Positions 50,810 to 60,548 of a stretch of 64,000 nucleotides of DNA are shown here, one piece after another. Both the position numbers and the translations under genes were made by a program. The notes beneath the pieces were generated by a model, which saw only the letters and a list, made by a program, of their open reading frames with translations, was not told the DNA's origin and did not search any database. This DNA comes from Apoda limacodes (lineage: Eukaryota; Arthropoda; Insecta; Lepidoptera; Limacodidae): positions 15,678,205-15,742,204 of the forward strand of contig OX291558.1 in the NCBI GenBank assembly GCA_946406115.1, read 5' to 3'. Each line of letters starts with the position of its first letter. Position 1 is the stretch's first letter.

Positions 50810-51036
50810 CTTGTAATAGCTTGATTTGATCCTTAGTCTTATCACATTTCAGCAAGAATTTTTCAAAAATACTATCAGTAGTGGGAGCAGCTCCCACCAT
50901 GATTGTATCTACCGACTGTAAGTGTTCCTTCTTCACAAGTGGATGGGTCGCCAGGAATGATAGAAGCGAAGGTACCACAAACAAAGTTGTCGGTTTATAC
51001 TCTATCAAACATTTTATATAGTCTTCTGGAGTGAAT
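50810..51036 (-). CDS. AMP-dependent acyl-CoA ligase (4CL/luciferase-like), next internal exon
   Basis: Minus-strand exon of 227 nt, following the exon at 51408-51516 after a 371-nt intron. The acceptor is gtccttag (AG at 51038-51037) and the donor is CAAG|GTTTGT (GT at 50809-50808). After the Arg codon completed across the splice, the frame is open throughout. It reads FTPEDYIKCLIEYKPTTLFV, then the VVPSLLSFLATHP segment and the VGAAPTTDSIFEKF segment, and ends KLLQ plus one base of Gly. In this family LLQG is followed directly by YGMTE, the A5 adenylation motif, so an exon starting with that motif is expected downstream. I see none between here and the promoter-like block at 44 kb, where repeats fill the DNA. 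The two exons are clean (no stop, consistent phase), so this is either a working gene with missed exons or a recently orphaned fragment. Confidence 0.85.
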
Positions 51037-51061
51037 CTAAGGACAATAAAATAAAAATCGG

Positions 51062-51185
51062 CCAGAACACGTATCAGACGCCCACAATACGCACTGGGCC
51101 CGCGTGAGGACTACGGCCCAAATCGCCCTCGGTGAGGATAGCCCGTGCCCTAACAAAGGGGACATATGAGGCTGATGAGAAACGG
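51062..51185 (+). repeat. Retroposon 3' tail inside the ligase intron
   Basis: A GC-rich segment within the 371-nt intron contains the phrases CGCACTGGGCCCGCGTGAGG and CCGTGCCCTAACAAAGGGG and ends in GAGGCTGATGAG. I recognise this as the 3' end of a common lepidopteran LINE, usually finishing in a GATGATG-type tail. It lies antisense to the gene and explains about a third of the intron. Confidence 0.6.
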
Positions 51186-51407
51186 TAAAAATAAAACAAA
51201 TTTAAATATAATGTTAATAATTATAATATAGCGTTTAATACGAAAACGCAAACATACAAACAAAATGTAGCAGGTACCTACTGTTCGCCAAATTTATGCC
51301 AGAATCCCTTGCAGTAGCTTAGATGGTACCGATTGAACTGAGCCGACTGTAGGTATATGGACTTAATATTTAGGTCAAGGTCAGGGAAAACAAATGAAAG
51401 TATAAAC

Positions 51408-51516
51408 CTGGGCATGGTGACGAGGTGATATCCGACAGAGAGATTGTAGTTTAGGATTCCATTGAAGCCGTAAATGTGGAAAAACGGAGGAACTGTCAGC
51501 ACCACGTCACCTTTAC
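51408..51516 (-). CDS. AMP-dependent acyl-CoA ligase (4CL/luciferase-like), internal exon
   Basis: Minus-strand exon of 109 nt. It is bounded upstream by an acceptor (ttcttcag, AG at 51518-51517) and downstream by a CAG|GTTTAT donor (GT at 51407-51406). It enters with 2 nt of a split codon and leaves with AG, completed by the first base of the next exon to AGA (Arg). The peptide includes DVVLTVPPFFHIYGFNGILN, matching the LP-FFHIYG segment of the ANL superfamily that follows the P-loop and lines the acyl/aryl pocket in 4-coumarate:CoA ligases and luciferases. Family members activate a carboxylate with ATP and transfer it to CoA; many insect homologues are peroxisomal. The upstream exon with the ATP-binding SSGTTG-PKG motif was not found. 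Family assignment is firm; substrate and whether the gene is complete are unknown. Confidence 0.82.
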
Positions 51517-51689
51517 CTGAAGAATATAAGTTCAAATAAGTGTTATTCTTAATTACATTAGCTAGGGATACCTATAGATGTGAAGGTGATATCATATTTA
51601 AAATAGTCAGTCAATCAAAATAAGCTCAACGTCTACCAAACACTAAACTACTGTTCAGAAAATAACCTGAAACATATATTGAATGGAGA

Positions 51690-51790
51690 ACTAGCTTATT
51701 CCCGCGACTTCATCCGCGTGGGCATTTGAAAAAAGGTTTTAACTGTATTTGTACGGTTTTATGTAAATTTTCATCCCCTATTTAGGGCAG
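51690..51790 (+). repeat. 5' fragment of SINE/RTE-tail repeat
   Basis: AACTAGCTTATTCCCGCGAC then TTCATCCGCGTGGGCATTTG is the usual start of this repeat class. The 3' half is gone. Confidence 0.45.
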
Positions 51791-51944
51791 AGGTGCCCAA
51801 ACGGTAGATTGTCGTATATTGTTTGGTAACTTACCTTAACTTACTTAACTTACTAATGGTGTCTGAGCTAAGCCGCGGACAGACCGACAGACGGACTATA
51901 AGGATTCGTTGTTAACTACAGAACCCTAAAAAATCGCTGAAGTG

Positions 51945-52210
51945 CGAGTCGGACTTGCGCACGAAGGGTTCCGTACCATTATCTATAAAAACGGCAAAAA
52001 ATCACGTTTGTTGTATGGGAGCCATCTTAAATATTTATTTTATTCTGTTTTTTAGTATTTGTTGTTATAGCGGCAACAGAAATACATCATCTATTCAAAT
52101 TTCAACTGTGTAACTATCACGGTTCAGGAGATACAGCCTGGTGACAGATGGACGGACGGACAGCGGAGTCTTATGATAGGGTCCCGTTTTTTACCTTTTG
52201 AGTATAGTTT
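51945..52210 (+). repeat. 'GGGTTCCGTACC' dispersed repeat, plus copy
   Basis: GAAGTGCGAGTCGGACTTGC, GCACGAAGGGTTCCGTACCA, TTATCTATAAAAACGGCAAA, TCACGTTTGTTGTATGGGAG, AGTATTTGTTGTTATAGCGG and GGACGGACGGACAGCGGAGT, then GGGTCCCGTTTTTTACC. This is a ubiquitous lepidopteran non-coding repeat, here close to full length, and the inverted partner of 52480-52932. Confidence 0.7.
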
Positions 52211-52479
52211 AAAAAAAGTGGGACTGTTGCCATATATAAATTGATCTATTTTAAGTGTCATAACACCTGCCATAAATGCCACCGCTCACGGTGAAGTTGG
52301 AACGTGTACCTGACCCAGTCATTAAAAAAACCTCTTGTTAGCACTTGGGAAAAGAGCTATTAGCACTTTGGTAAGGTACTTCTCAAACAAGTTGCTACAG
52401 ACTGTTTGACGTCATGCAGCTCCTTTCGCACATTGTTAAGTGACAAGTTTAAACACCACAAACTCACTATGAGAAAAGG

Positions 52480-52932
52480 ATCCCAATTTTTAGGGTTTCG
52501 TACCCAAAGGGTAAAAACGGGACCCTATTACGAAGCCTCCTCTGTCCGTCCGTCCGTCTGTCAGCAGGCTGTATCTCATGAACGATGATAGTTAGACAGT
52601 TGAAATTTTCACAGAAGATATATTTCTGTTGTCGCTATAACAACAAATACTAAAAAAAAGAATTAAATAAATATTTAAGGGGACTCCCAGACAACAAACG
52701 TGATTTTTTTGCTCGTTTTTGATAATGGCAATAGGTAGACGATTGAAATATTCACTGAATAATTATTTAGTTATATATACGCTTTAAAAATAAATAATTA
52801 AATTAAAATAAAACAAATATTTAGGGTGGGCTCTCATACAACAAACGTGATTTTTTTTTTTTTGCCGTTTTTATAGATAATGGTACGGAACCCTTTGTGC
52901 GCGAGTCCGACTAGCACTTGGCCGATTTTTGA
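52480..52932 (-). repeat. 'GGGTTCCGTACC' dispersed repeat, minus copy
   Basis: Opposite orientation: AGGGTTTCGTACCCAAAGGG, CTGTCCGTCCGTCCGTCTGT, GCTATAACAACAAATACTAA, GATAATGGTACGGAACCCTT and GCGCGAGTCCGACTAGCACT, then TGGCCG. Slightly longer than the plus copy because of a partial internal duplication (two ACAACAAACGTGATTTTTTT blocks). Confidence 0.7.
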
Positions 52933-53004
52933 AGTGAATATATAACTAACCTGTCGTCTTAGGAACACCATATTAAAGGGAAGGATCAAATAATAAGAAA
53001 AAAC

Positions 53005-53225
53005 ATATTCCATCTCTATCCACTGTACGCATCGGGATGAAACTTGGCATACACATAGGTTAGGTCCTGGAATAACATATAGGCTACTTTATACCGAAAA
53101 ATTCAAAAGTTCCCGCGGGAATAACTCTAACAGCGTTGAAAGAACAATAGATGTAGCTATAGCTTGCTATACCAAACTTCATTAGTATAATTAAGGGTGG
53201 GCGGAGCCGCAGGCAAAGTCTAGTG
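53005..53225 (-). repeat. Same SINE/RTE-tail repeat, antisense
   Basis: GGGATGAAACTTGGCATACA, CATATAGGCTACTTTATACC, TTCCCGCGGGAATAACTC and GGGTGGGCGGAGCCGCAGGC show it in reverse orientation, ending at AAGTCTAGTG. Confidence 0.65.
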
Positions 53226-53369
53226 AATAAAAAATCATTTATATTTAATTTTTTTACAATTTTATGTACAGGAAAAGTTCATCCATTATTATTTTTACTA
53301 ATTATAAACCGATTAAAACTTCTTTTAAATAAGAATTGTTTTTTTTAATTATAGTAAAATTCCATAAAT

Positions 53370-53517
53370 AAAACCTTTTTAACAAAAAAAACAACCGGTT
53401 TCAAAAAGATGCATTAAAAAAAGGTAAAAATAATTCTTAATTGCGAAAAAATATTTTTACCTTTTTAGAGCATCTTTTTGAAGCCGGTTGTTTTTTTTTT
53501 TTGTTTAAAAGTTTTTA
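53370..53517. mobile_element. Foldback hairpin with ACAACCGGTT arms
   Basis: The left arm includes CTTTTTAACAAAAAAAACAA, CCGGTTTCAAAAAGATGCAT and AAGGTAAAAATA. The right arm is its near-complete reverse complement: TATTTTTACCTTTTTAGAGC, ATCTTTTTGAAGCCGGTTG, then T12 and GTTTAAAAG. Arms are about 63 bp, with a spacer of about 20 bp. Confidence 0.6.
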
Positions 53518-53519
53518 TT

Positions 53520-55020
53520 TTTTGTTTTTGAGTGACGAATTGCTTTTTTTCTTGTACACTCAAAGCATTCAAACTTGTAATAAAATTTTATACAATCATC
53601 AACATAAAAGGCGCGTGAACATTATAAATGTAAAAATTATAAATAGCCGAACGAAATACGACGCAGAAAGTATATTAAGATTTTTGATATAGATTAGCAG
53701 AATTAATGAATTAATTTGAACAACAAAAGGTAGTTTTTATTCTTATTATCTAGTTTCATTACATTCAGAATATTATTAGCATGCAAATTTTACCGTTAGA
53801 TTGGCAAGGGCACGGGTTTCCGGAAAATTTGCAATCAAAAACCAGGACGTGATATAAAAAAGTGGGACCCCAACTGTCTAAGTATAGAAGGCCGGAAATA
53901 AATGAGAAGCTAGATTTATAGAAGTTCCAATATTTAAATAGTTTTATCTTTTGCGCGCAGGTCTTCCCTCGTCAAATTTGGTCTTCGCTCTGTGATTCTA
54001 ACGGAAAATCTTCGATGAACCGGTAAAAGTATTTCATTGTTTTGCCGTCTCGACAGCTAGCCCTTTTGGTTGCCACGTCGCTTTGTTATGACGTGAAAAA
54101 AAAGTTCCATGTAGTTTCACCCGCGGAAAATTTACTCCAGTTGGACTTACAATCGAGATAGGTACATAGCATACTATGTCCAAGGACTTTTGACTCCTAA
54201 ACAGCCGCTATGCCAAAAAATTCCATGCAACGTTGTGGGAAAAAGAAAGTACCCCGTGAAAAAAAATTATTTGCACAGAAAATGGAAAAAAAAGTAACCT
54301 ACATATGTCCTTCCTCATTCCTACAGCTATACATGTACAAGGATATCGGTTATCCCCGTTGCTGCGTTGCGATATTGCCCTGTGGTTTCATCGATGAACA
54401 ATTCTATGGCTGTGGGAACTCTTATTATACTATTAAAAAAATTCTATGTCCTACTTCGTCTTTTCAGCTATATTTGTACAAAAAATTAGTTCAATGCATG
54501 ATTGTGTCTGAAGCCTCTAAAAGTTTTCGAAAAATGTCCCGGTTAGTACCTAGCCAATGGTAACCCTACTCTAGGTATCTATATTCTAAATTAATGTATG
54601 AACTTGATAATTTTGTTTGTTTGAATGCGCTTATTTAAGGAAGTACCAGGTTCCACTACGGTTTTAAAAAAAACTTTTTGCTATACAGGTAGCTTTTTTA
54701 TTAAAGATCTGACTGTATAACTTGAAGCTACAACCCTATTACGAGCGGCGCTAGTGTAACAACTTGGAACAACCAGTCATAAATCAAGTTGTTGGGATAC
54801 TAATAGTTACCAAATAAACCACAAGGTCCTCTCTGGCAAATATATGTCCAGTGTTCCAGGGACATCGGAAATATCAACATCAAGATAATGTCAAAGTTAA
54901 TCTTTGGAGCAGTGATTAACACTTCGCCGGTATCATGTCGGCTTAGGAAACTGACGGCAAACTATGCAGTGTCAGTCAACTGAACTGAAATTTTCATACC
55001 TATAGCCCAGCAAATATTAA
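53520..55020. other. Intergenic, decayed repeats
   Basis: A 117-codon plus frame (54210-54563) has an internal near-duplication (ATGTCCTTCCTCATTCCTAC against ATGTCCTACTTCGTCTTTTC) resembling the ATGTCCTTTCTC... block of SINE/RTE tails, so it is treated as repeat-derived. GGCGGCGCTAGTG-type foldback end motif at 54,745. Confidence 0.45.
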
Positions 55021-55023
55021 TAG

Positions 55024-55199
55024 CAGGGGCCTATTTAATTATCATGACATTGTAAATTACAATTACAATTTGATGTACATTGCGGAAACAATATGGAATT
55101 TACGGAACAAATATTTATATTGCTGCTCATCGATTCGGCAATGTACTCCGAATTGTTATAGTAATTTACAATTATAACGTTTATTAAATAGCCCCCTGT
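55024..55199. mobile_element. hAT-like MITE, copy 1 of a tandem pair
   Basis: Terminal inverted repeats CAGGGGCCTATTTAAT and (reverse) CAGGGGGCTATTTAAT enclose 176 bp. The inside also folds: TTGTAAATTACAATT pairs with AATTTACAATTATAA, and GTACATTGCGG with CGGCAATGTAC. The CAGRG start is typical of hAT transposons. No 8-bp target duplication is visible, so the superfamily call is tentative. There is no transposase. Confidence 0.6.
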
Positions 55200-55275
55200 T
55201 ATCCACTTCTCTGCGTCCAAGACTTGGGTAATAGTCAGTACCTAAGGTATTAAAATAAGCACATAAAGCAATAAG

Positions 55276-55447
55276 CAGGGGCCTATTTAATTAACATAGC
55301 ATTGTAAATTACAATTTGGTGTACATTGCGGAAACAATATGGAATTTACGGAACAAATATATATAAATTGCTGCTCATCGATTCGGCAATGTATTCTGAA
55401 TTGTTATAGTAATTTACAATTGTAACGTTTATGAAATAGACCCCAGG
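55276..55447. mobile_element. hAT-like MITE, copy 2 of a tandem pair
   Basis: Second copy, starting exactly 252 bp after the first with the same internal blocks (ACATTGCGGAAACAATATGG, GCTGCTCATCGATTCGGCAA). The same right flank, TATCCACTTCTCTGCGTCCA, follows both copies, so the whole unit including host flank was tandemly duplicated rather than inserted twice. Confidence 0.6.
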
Positions 55448-56385
55448 TATCCACTTCTCTGCGTCCAAGACTTGGGTTATAGTCAGTAAGGTATTAAAAT
55501 AAGCACATAAAATCAATAACACATATACAAATCACATGGTTGTCGTAGTGCAATGTGAAAAGAATATACGTAAAAAAATTTTTTTACAAACTAGCTTTCA
55601 TCAGACCCTGGTTATCGTTCAAGACCAGAGTACTTGTTAAGACAAATCAAACAAGCCCAAACTCGATGGGGTTGCTACCCCGTTCTACTTCCGGATCTAT
55701 CATCAGACCAGCTCTATGACATAATTATATTGTATTGTCTTCCGTCATTTACCTGTTGGTGCAAAATTTTAACTCAAACGAACACCGGGAAGTGAGTCAA
55801 ATATAACTTACAAGATTTGATTTGATTTGATTAAGTAAGTAACTATATAAGCGCTTAAAGGAGTCACAGCAAATATTTGTGTATTTGGTTTTTATTCAGT
55901 AACAAAATGCTTTTATTAATAAATAGCCCTTTTTTTTGAGAAAAAAATTTTTGAGACATTTTTTTAAAATAAAATGTCAAGGATATCCGACCGTTACACC
56001 AACTGAAGTTATTCTGCACAATAAATTATTATATCAGCGGCAGCCTACTCATTTTTTATGTTAATGACTAGATTCGCTATTGTTCGGTATTCATAATTTT
56101 ATTAGAGAGATAACATAATGGCAGTGAGCATATAATTTATAGACATATTGTATAATAAGGCCATAATAATATATATGTGTGTGTGTACTTATTAAGTAGA
56201 AACTAATATAGTTATAGGGTGTAGGCAGATATTGCACTGTAGGTAGTTGTAGGTATTAGTAAATAAGCCTGACACAGAAATGTCAAAAGACAATGGTCAT
56301 TCTGGACCAGGAAATCATGATATCATCATCCCTTGGAATGAAATTAGTACCTCATCACAGAATAAAATAATTGTGATTATCAAGG

Positions 56386-56543
56386 GTGCTTATTGGGAAC
56401 AGTCTCGAACGGTTCGACTCTTGGGATTCGAGAGAAAAATGTATGCGAGTTTTGTTATCTCTCGAAACCCGTGAATCCACTTGCATACATTTTTCTCTCA
56501 AATTCCAGATTCCGTATAGCTCGACATTGTTCCCAATAAGGTC
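56386..56543. mobile_element. Foldback element (TATTGGGAACAGTCTC termini), copy 1
   Basis: The left arm GTGCTTATTGGGAACAGTCT, then GGGATTCGAGAGAAAAATGT, pairs with the right arm, which contains GCATACATTTTTCTCTCAAA and ends ACATTGTTCCCAATAAGG. Arms are about 70 bp with a short spacer. A related element is at 59775-59902. Overlapping short frames on both strands are by-products of the symmetry. Confidence 0.65.
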
Positions 56544-56567
56544 CAATAACTGTCTCATTATTTTCAT

Positions 56568-56703
56568 AAGTAACAGATAATTGATTTTACTATAGGTACC
56601 TAAGTAACAGGAAATTGATTTTACTATGGGTGCCTAAGTAACAGCAAATTGATTTTACTATAGGTGTCTAAGTAATAGGAAATTGATTTTACTATCGGTA
56701 CCT
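56568..56703. repeat. Minisatellite, 34-bp unit x4
   Basis: Four 34-bp units (AAGTAACAGGAAATTGATTT then TACTATAGGTACCT), each with a few changes, 25 bp after a foldback element. Confidence 0.9.
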
Positions 56704-56766
56704 AAGAAGAAACTACTTCAAAAATACATAAAAGTACCAATTTAAATACAAATTCTTTCTAATTTA

Positions 56767-56848
56767 TTGTTCTACAAACATGTATCCTTAACAAAAAATA
56801 ATACTCTTTTGTATTATTTTTTGATAAGGATACATGTTTGTAGAACAA
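56767..56848. other. Near-perfect 82-bp hairpin
   Basis: The left arm TTGTTCTACAAACATGTATC, CTTAACAAAAAATAATAC and the right arm GTATTATTTTTTGATAAGGA, TACATGTTTGTAGAACAA pair over 38 bp with one mismatch around a 6-nt TCTTTT loop. This suits a hairpin RNA or a very young inverted duplication. Confidence 0.9.
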
Positions 56849-57372
56849 AAATCTGTATTAAGAACACTGTTTCCCAACTGTTGACACGTGCCACAAAAAT
56901 ACTTTAACTTAGTCCAATAACGTATGGAGATTGCACATTGTGCTTTCTTTATGTCTTGTCTACGGATTCTGTTGTTTAAAGATAATTATTATATGTCACT
57001 TTGGGCAAATACATATAATTAAAGCTCTAAAAGTGTAGCATTATGTCAGCAGGCTGCCACTGTGTGGAACCCCACATTTGACACATTGACGGGACAAAGG
57101 GATCGCATATGTTCACAATTTATCTACTAAAGCGATGGTGCCATATTGTAGAAGATAGGTACATGTTGGAATAATGTGGATGTGATGTGACATCGCTTAT
57201 TCAATGGTCTATTTTGTAGGAACATTTTTTTTTTCAAAATCAAATTTTATTATTAAGATTTTACATCACCAAATGTTGTTGTAAGTATTTATATAAAATT
57301 ATTGATTTTTATTAAAAAAAAAATTAAGATTTTCATACGATTAGAATGGATATTGTTTTCAAATGTCAATCT

Positions 57373-57558
57373 CCAGTGTGCCTTTTGTGATTTTCTAACT
57401 TTACTATCGCGTTCGCGTCAACGAAACAAATGTAGGTATGCAAAAAAAAAAAAAAAAATTTCTTATAGGATTTTTATTTTATTGTTTTATTTTTTATTGA
57501 ATACGCGAACGCTATAGTAAAGTTCAGACTTGCAAAAACTTACACTAGGCACACTGAT
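57373..57558. mobile_element. Foldback/MITE with YCAGTGTGCC termini
   Basis: Left CCAGTGTGCCTTTTGTGAT, then AACTTTACTATCGCGTTCGC, pairs with right ACGCGAACGCTATAGTAAAG, then CTAGGCACACTGA. Between the arms lie an A17 run and T-rich DNA. Non-coding, about 186 bp. Confidence 0.6.
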
Positions 57559-58982
57559 CAGAGAAACTTCAGAGTTTGAGATCCGGCAATCGTTTCAGAA
57601 ACGTATATTAAATGTGCTTTATACTTTAGGCATGATGCCATATGTATAAAACTGTAAATATTGGTACCTATATACATATATGTAGTTGTATAAAATCGAT
57701 GAACTCCGACACTGTTTGCCTTCTTTAACTACCTTTAACTACCGATCCACATAAAAGTTGGCCCATCGAAAAGGTTTGTTGTTAGAAATTTTGCTACGAC
57801 TTGTCACTAAGGGACGGTGCAGCACTTTAACTTTGATAGTAGAACAACGTCTGCCAGGCCAGTTGGTATTATAAAGATTTTAACATGGGTTTAAAGACAA
57901 TGATTGCTGATTCATATGCAGACCTTAGTAGGTATGGCTCAAATACGTAACTGACAATTTTATGTTAATATATGAACTTATTAAATATTCATAATCAAAG
58001 GTGTGTCTGAATCGTAATTATAATCCAATCCTTTGTACAGACCGGTATTATGCTTCCCGTGATTTTAAACTTACGAAAAATGCTTTTTTCTTTTTGTAGA
58101 GTCAAGTAATTCAAATAATTTAGAAACATTTTTAGAAAATCACTAAAAAAATAGTAAGTCGCATATATTCTTTGACCTACACTGGAGTCTGGGCCCACGT
58201 CTCGAGACGCCTTCGCCCAAAGATACCGTTTTGGCGTTTATTTTATGTTTCATTCTGTAGATAAATCTAACATAGTATAGTTTTATTATATCTAAATATA
58301 AAACTTACATACCCTTGCTATTTACTTTTTTCATTTCATAGAAACTTTTAAGCTTCTATTTATTTGGAGCTTAAATTTCGAAAGATCCTGTCGTATATAA
58401 GAAACTACCCACCTACCTACCACTTATTATGGCATGCCTGTCAATGAGTATCAAGGGTCTAGCTGGTTTGTAGACCTTAAATATGTCAATTACTAACCTT
58501 ACAAATAACGAAGTGTTCATACACACTTTGATCCCTTAATGATGTTCTTAAATCGCTAAAACACGCATTTTTAATTTCTAACCAAAAGCCCAATGATGTA
58601 AAAAATACTGCCATACCAAATTATGTAAAAAATAGATAAAACATAATAATGATGTCATACCATATCAGCGTATATTGTATCATGTGAACTTTTATTCCGG
58701 TTATATTGTATCAACAAATGCTATAGATTAGATAATAGTAAATAATACGTGAGCAGATATTGTGTTATCATTTAAATTCATTTCATCAACTTTTATATAC
58801 TCTCTACGTCCCGCATCTTTTTTGATGATTGCAATGATCCTACAGATATTGACTAATCTTATAAGATTATTGTGAGCCTTAGCTATCAGAAAAAATATGC
58901 TTTATAATGTTTGTACCTTGTTTAATTTCCTAGTTGATAAATATAATAGATTATTTATGATGGTCAGTTATCATATGCATGT

Positions 58983-59537
58983 TGCACGCCTCATAAGCGG
59001 AGCGGTGAGGTAGTGCTCTACTCTCGACATGTCAAAAAACCCAGTCTTTCGTAACTTAAATGACGTTTTTTTTTTTTTAATATAATACTTACAGGATAAT
59101 ATGAGTGCACTAATATGAAGTTAAATAATCTGTCTAGCACATATGGTACATTTTATAAACAATTAATTTGTTTAATATAATAAATAATAACATTAAAACT
59201 AATCATTCTTGGACGTCCGTGAGTCTGTGTTTATGTGACCATGTATGTGGCAGAGAAATTGGTCGAAAAATTCATCTTACCGGAATACTTTTGTTTTTAA
59301 TATATAAAGTATTACACTGTGCTGATTCCTAGTTAATATTAGCGTTCTAAGTACTGTCGTTTAATTATAATTTATAAAAAACTAATATACCACTGTATAC
59401 TGTATATCTATATATATATATTTTATTTTTATTTTATAGTATATTTTTTCCTCACCTTATTTGTTATTTTATTTTAAAAAACTTGAGTTTTGTTTTAGAT
59501 TTTTTTTTTAATGTGAATGACCGCTATGAGGCGTGCA
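58983..59537. mobile_element. Terminal-inverted-repeat element, about 555 bp
   Basis: The left end TGCACGCCTCATAAGCGG and right end CCGCTATGAGGCGTGCA are inverted copies differing by one inserted base. The interior is AT-rich, with T12 and T11 runs near the ends and no coding frame, as in a non-autonomous DNA element. A target-site duplication is not evident, so the superfamily is unassigned. Confidence 0.55.
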
Positions 59538-59774
59538 CTTTTGGATTTTCCAAATTTTTATTTACAACGCCTGAAAGACGTCAGTTTTAACACGGACCAG
59601 CAGAAAACGTCTTACCATCCAATTCAAATAGTCGGCGGTCTATCATCCGGCAAATGTACGTTCTTATTGTAACCACTTATACAACACTGTACACGGTCCG
59701 AATATTCACTGGCCCAGTGAAAATATGTTGTGCTACAGTTACCAACGTGGATTTTAGACACTTTGAGATAAAAG

Positions 59775-59902
59775 GGAACTTATTACGAACAATCTCAAGT
59801 AAAATGTGTGCAAGTACTTTAACGGGTCTCGAGAGGTAAGACATACATTTTTATCTCGAATTCCAGAGTCTGGAGTAGTTGAGACTGTTCCCAATAAGCT
59901 CC
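59775..59902. mobile_element. Foldback element (TATTGGGAACAGTCTC termini), copy 2
   Basis: Left GGAACTTATTACGAACAATC and right GTTGAGACTGTTCCCAATAA pair. The inside shares the AATTCCAGA and CATACATTTTTATCTCGAA blocks with the 56.4-kb copy. The left arm is more diverged. Confidence 0.55.
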
Positions 59903-60048
59903 AAGGTATTTTATTATGTTAACCTACAGACTGCATATTTACGAATATTGCAAGTATGAAAGTAGGTTTGTTAGCTGACTCATCAAGCTATGTGTGAGTT
60001 ACCCGAGTTACCTTACGGAACCCTAAAACAAAACATAACTACTTTAAC

Positions 60049-60548
60049 AAATCGAATCAAATCAAATAGCGCTTTATGCAAGTGATTTTTTTAAAAACAC
60101 TTTCGAATCGTCAAATTTCCTAATTCATTATGAACTTAACCACAGGTTCGGAAAGTTGTATATACTAAGAAGAACCGGCAAGAAACTCAGCAGTAACTCT
60201 TTTCGAAATATAAACAATTATTGTATTGTTTACCTTTAGACGACTACAGTATAGGTATTTCATCATCGTTCTAATTTAATGTTTAATTATACAATAATAT
60301 GAAGCAGCTTGCTGAGTTATCGAGCGCGTTATACCCAAGGATCTCTATCCTCCATAGATTTTGTATACTCTTTGTTAGTCAATTTTTGTTTTATAACAGT
60401 TTTAAAGGGTTTTAAATGTAAATTTTGAAGGTCTACAGGTAACTTATTGTAGAAGTGCATTGGCACATTGGCCTTTAAAAGATTAAGTAACTTTTTTTAG
60501 TAAGTTTACCCTTTATACCTTGTGAATTTTTATACATTATGATGATCA
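60049..60548 (-). pseudogene. LINE RT C-terminus and 3' end (antisense)
   Basis: Continuation of the fragment at 60549-60740. On the minus strand the peptide NVPMHFYNKLPVDLQNLHLK precedes a short run ending MEDRDPWV and a stop near 60,333, as in RT C-termini (NKLP--- and ---W blocks). The 3' UTR follows to a GATTT-repeat tail, seen on the plus strand as AATCGAATCAAATCAAATAG at 60052. Confidence 0.65.

Noticed and set aside
54210..54563. 117-codon plus frame, Cys-containing
   Set aside because: The internal near-duplication and resemblance to decayed SINE/RTE-tail blocks point to repeat DNA; no domain recognised.
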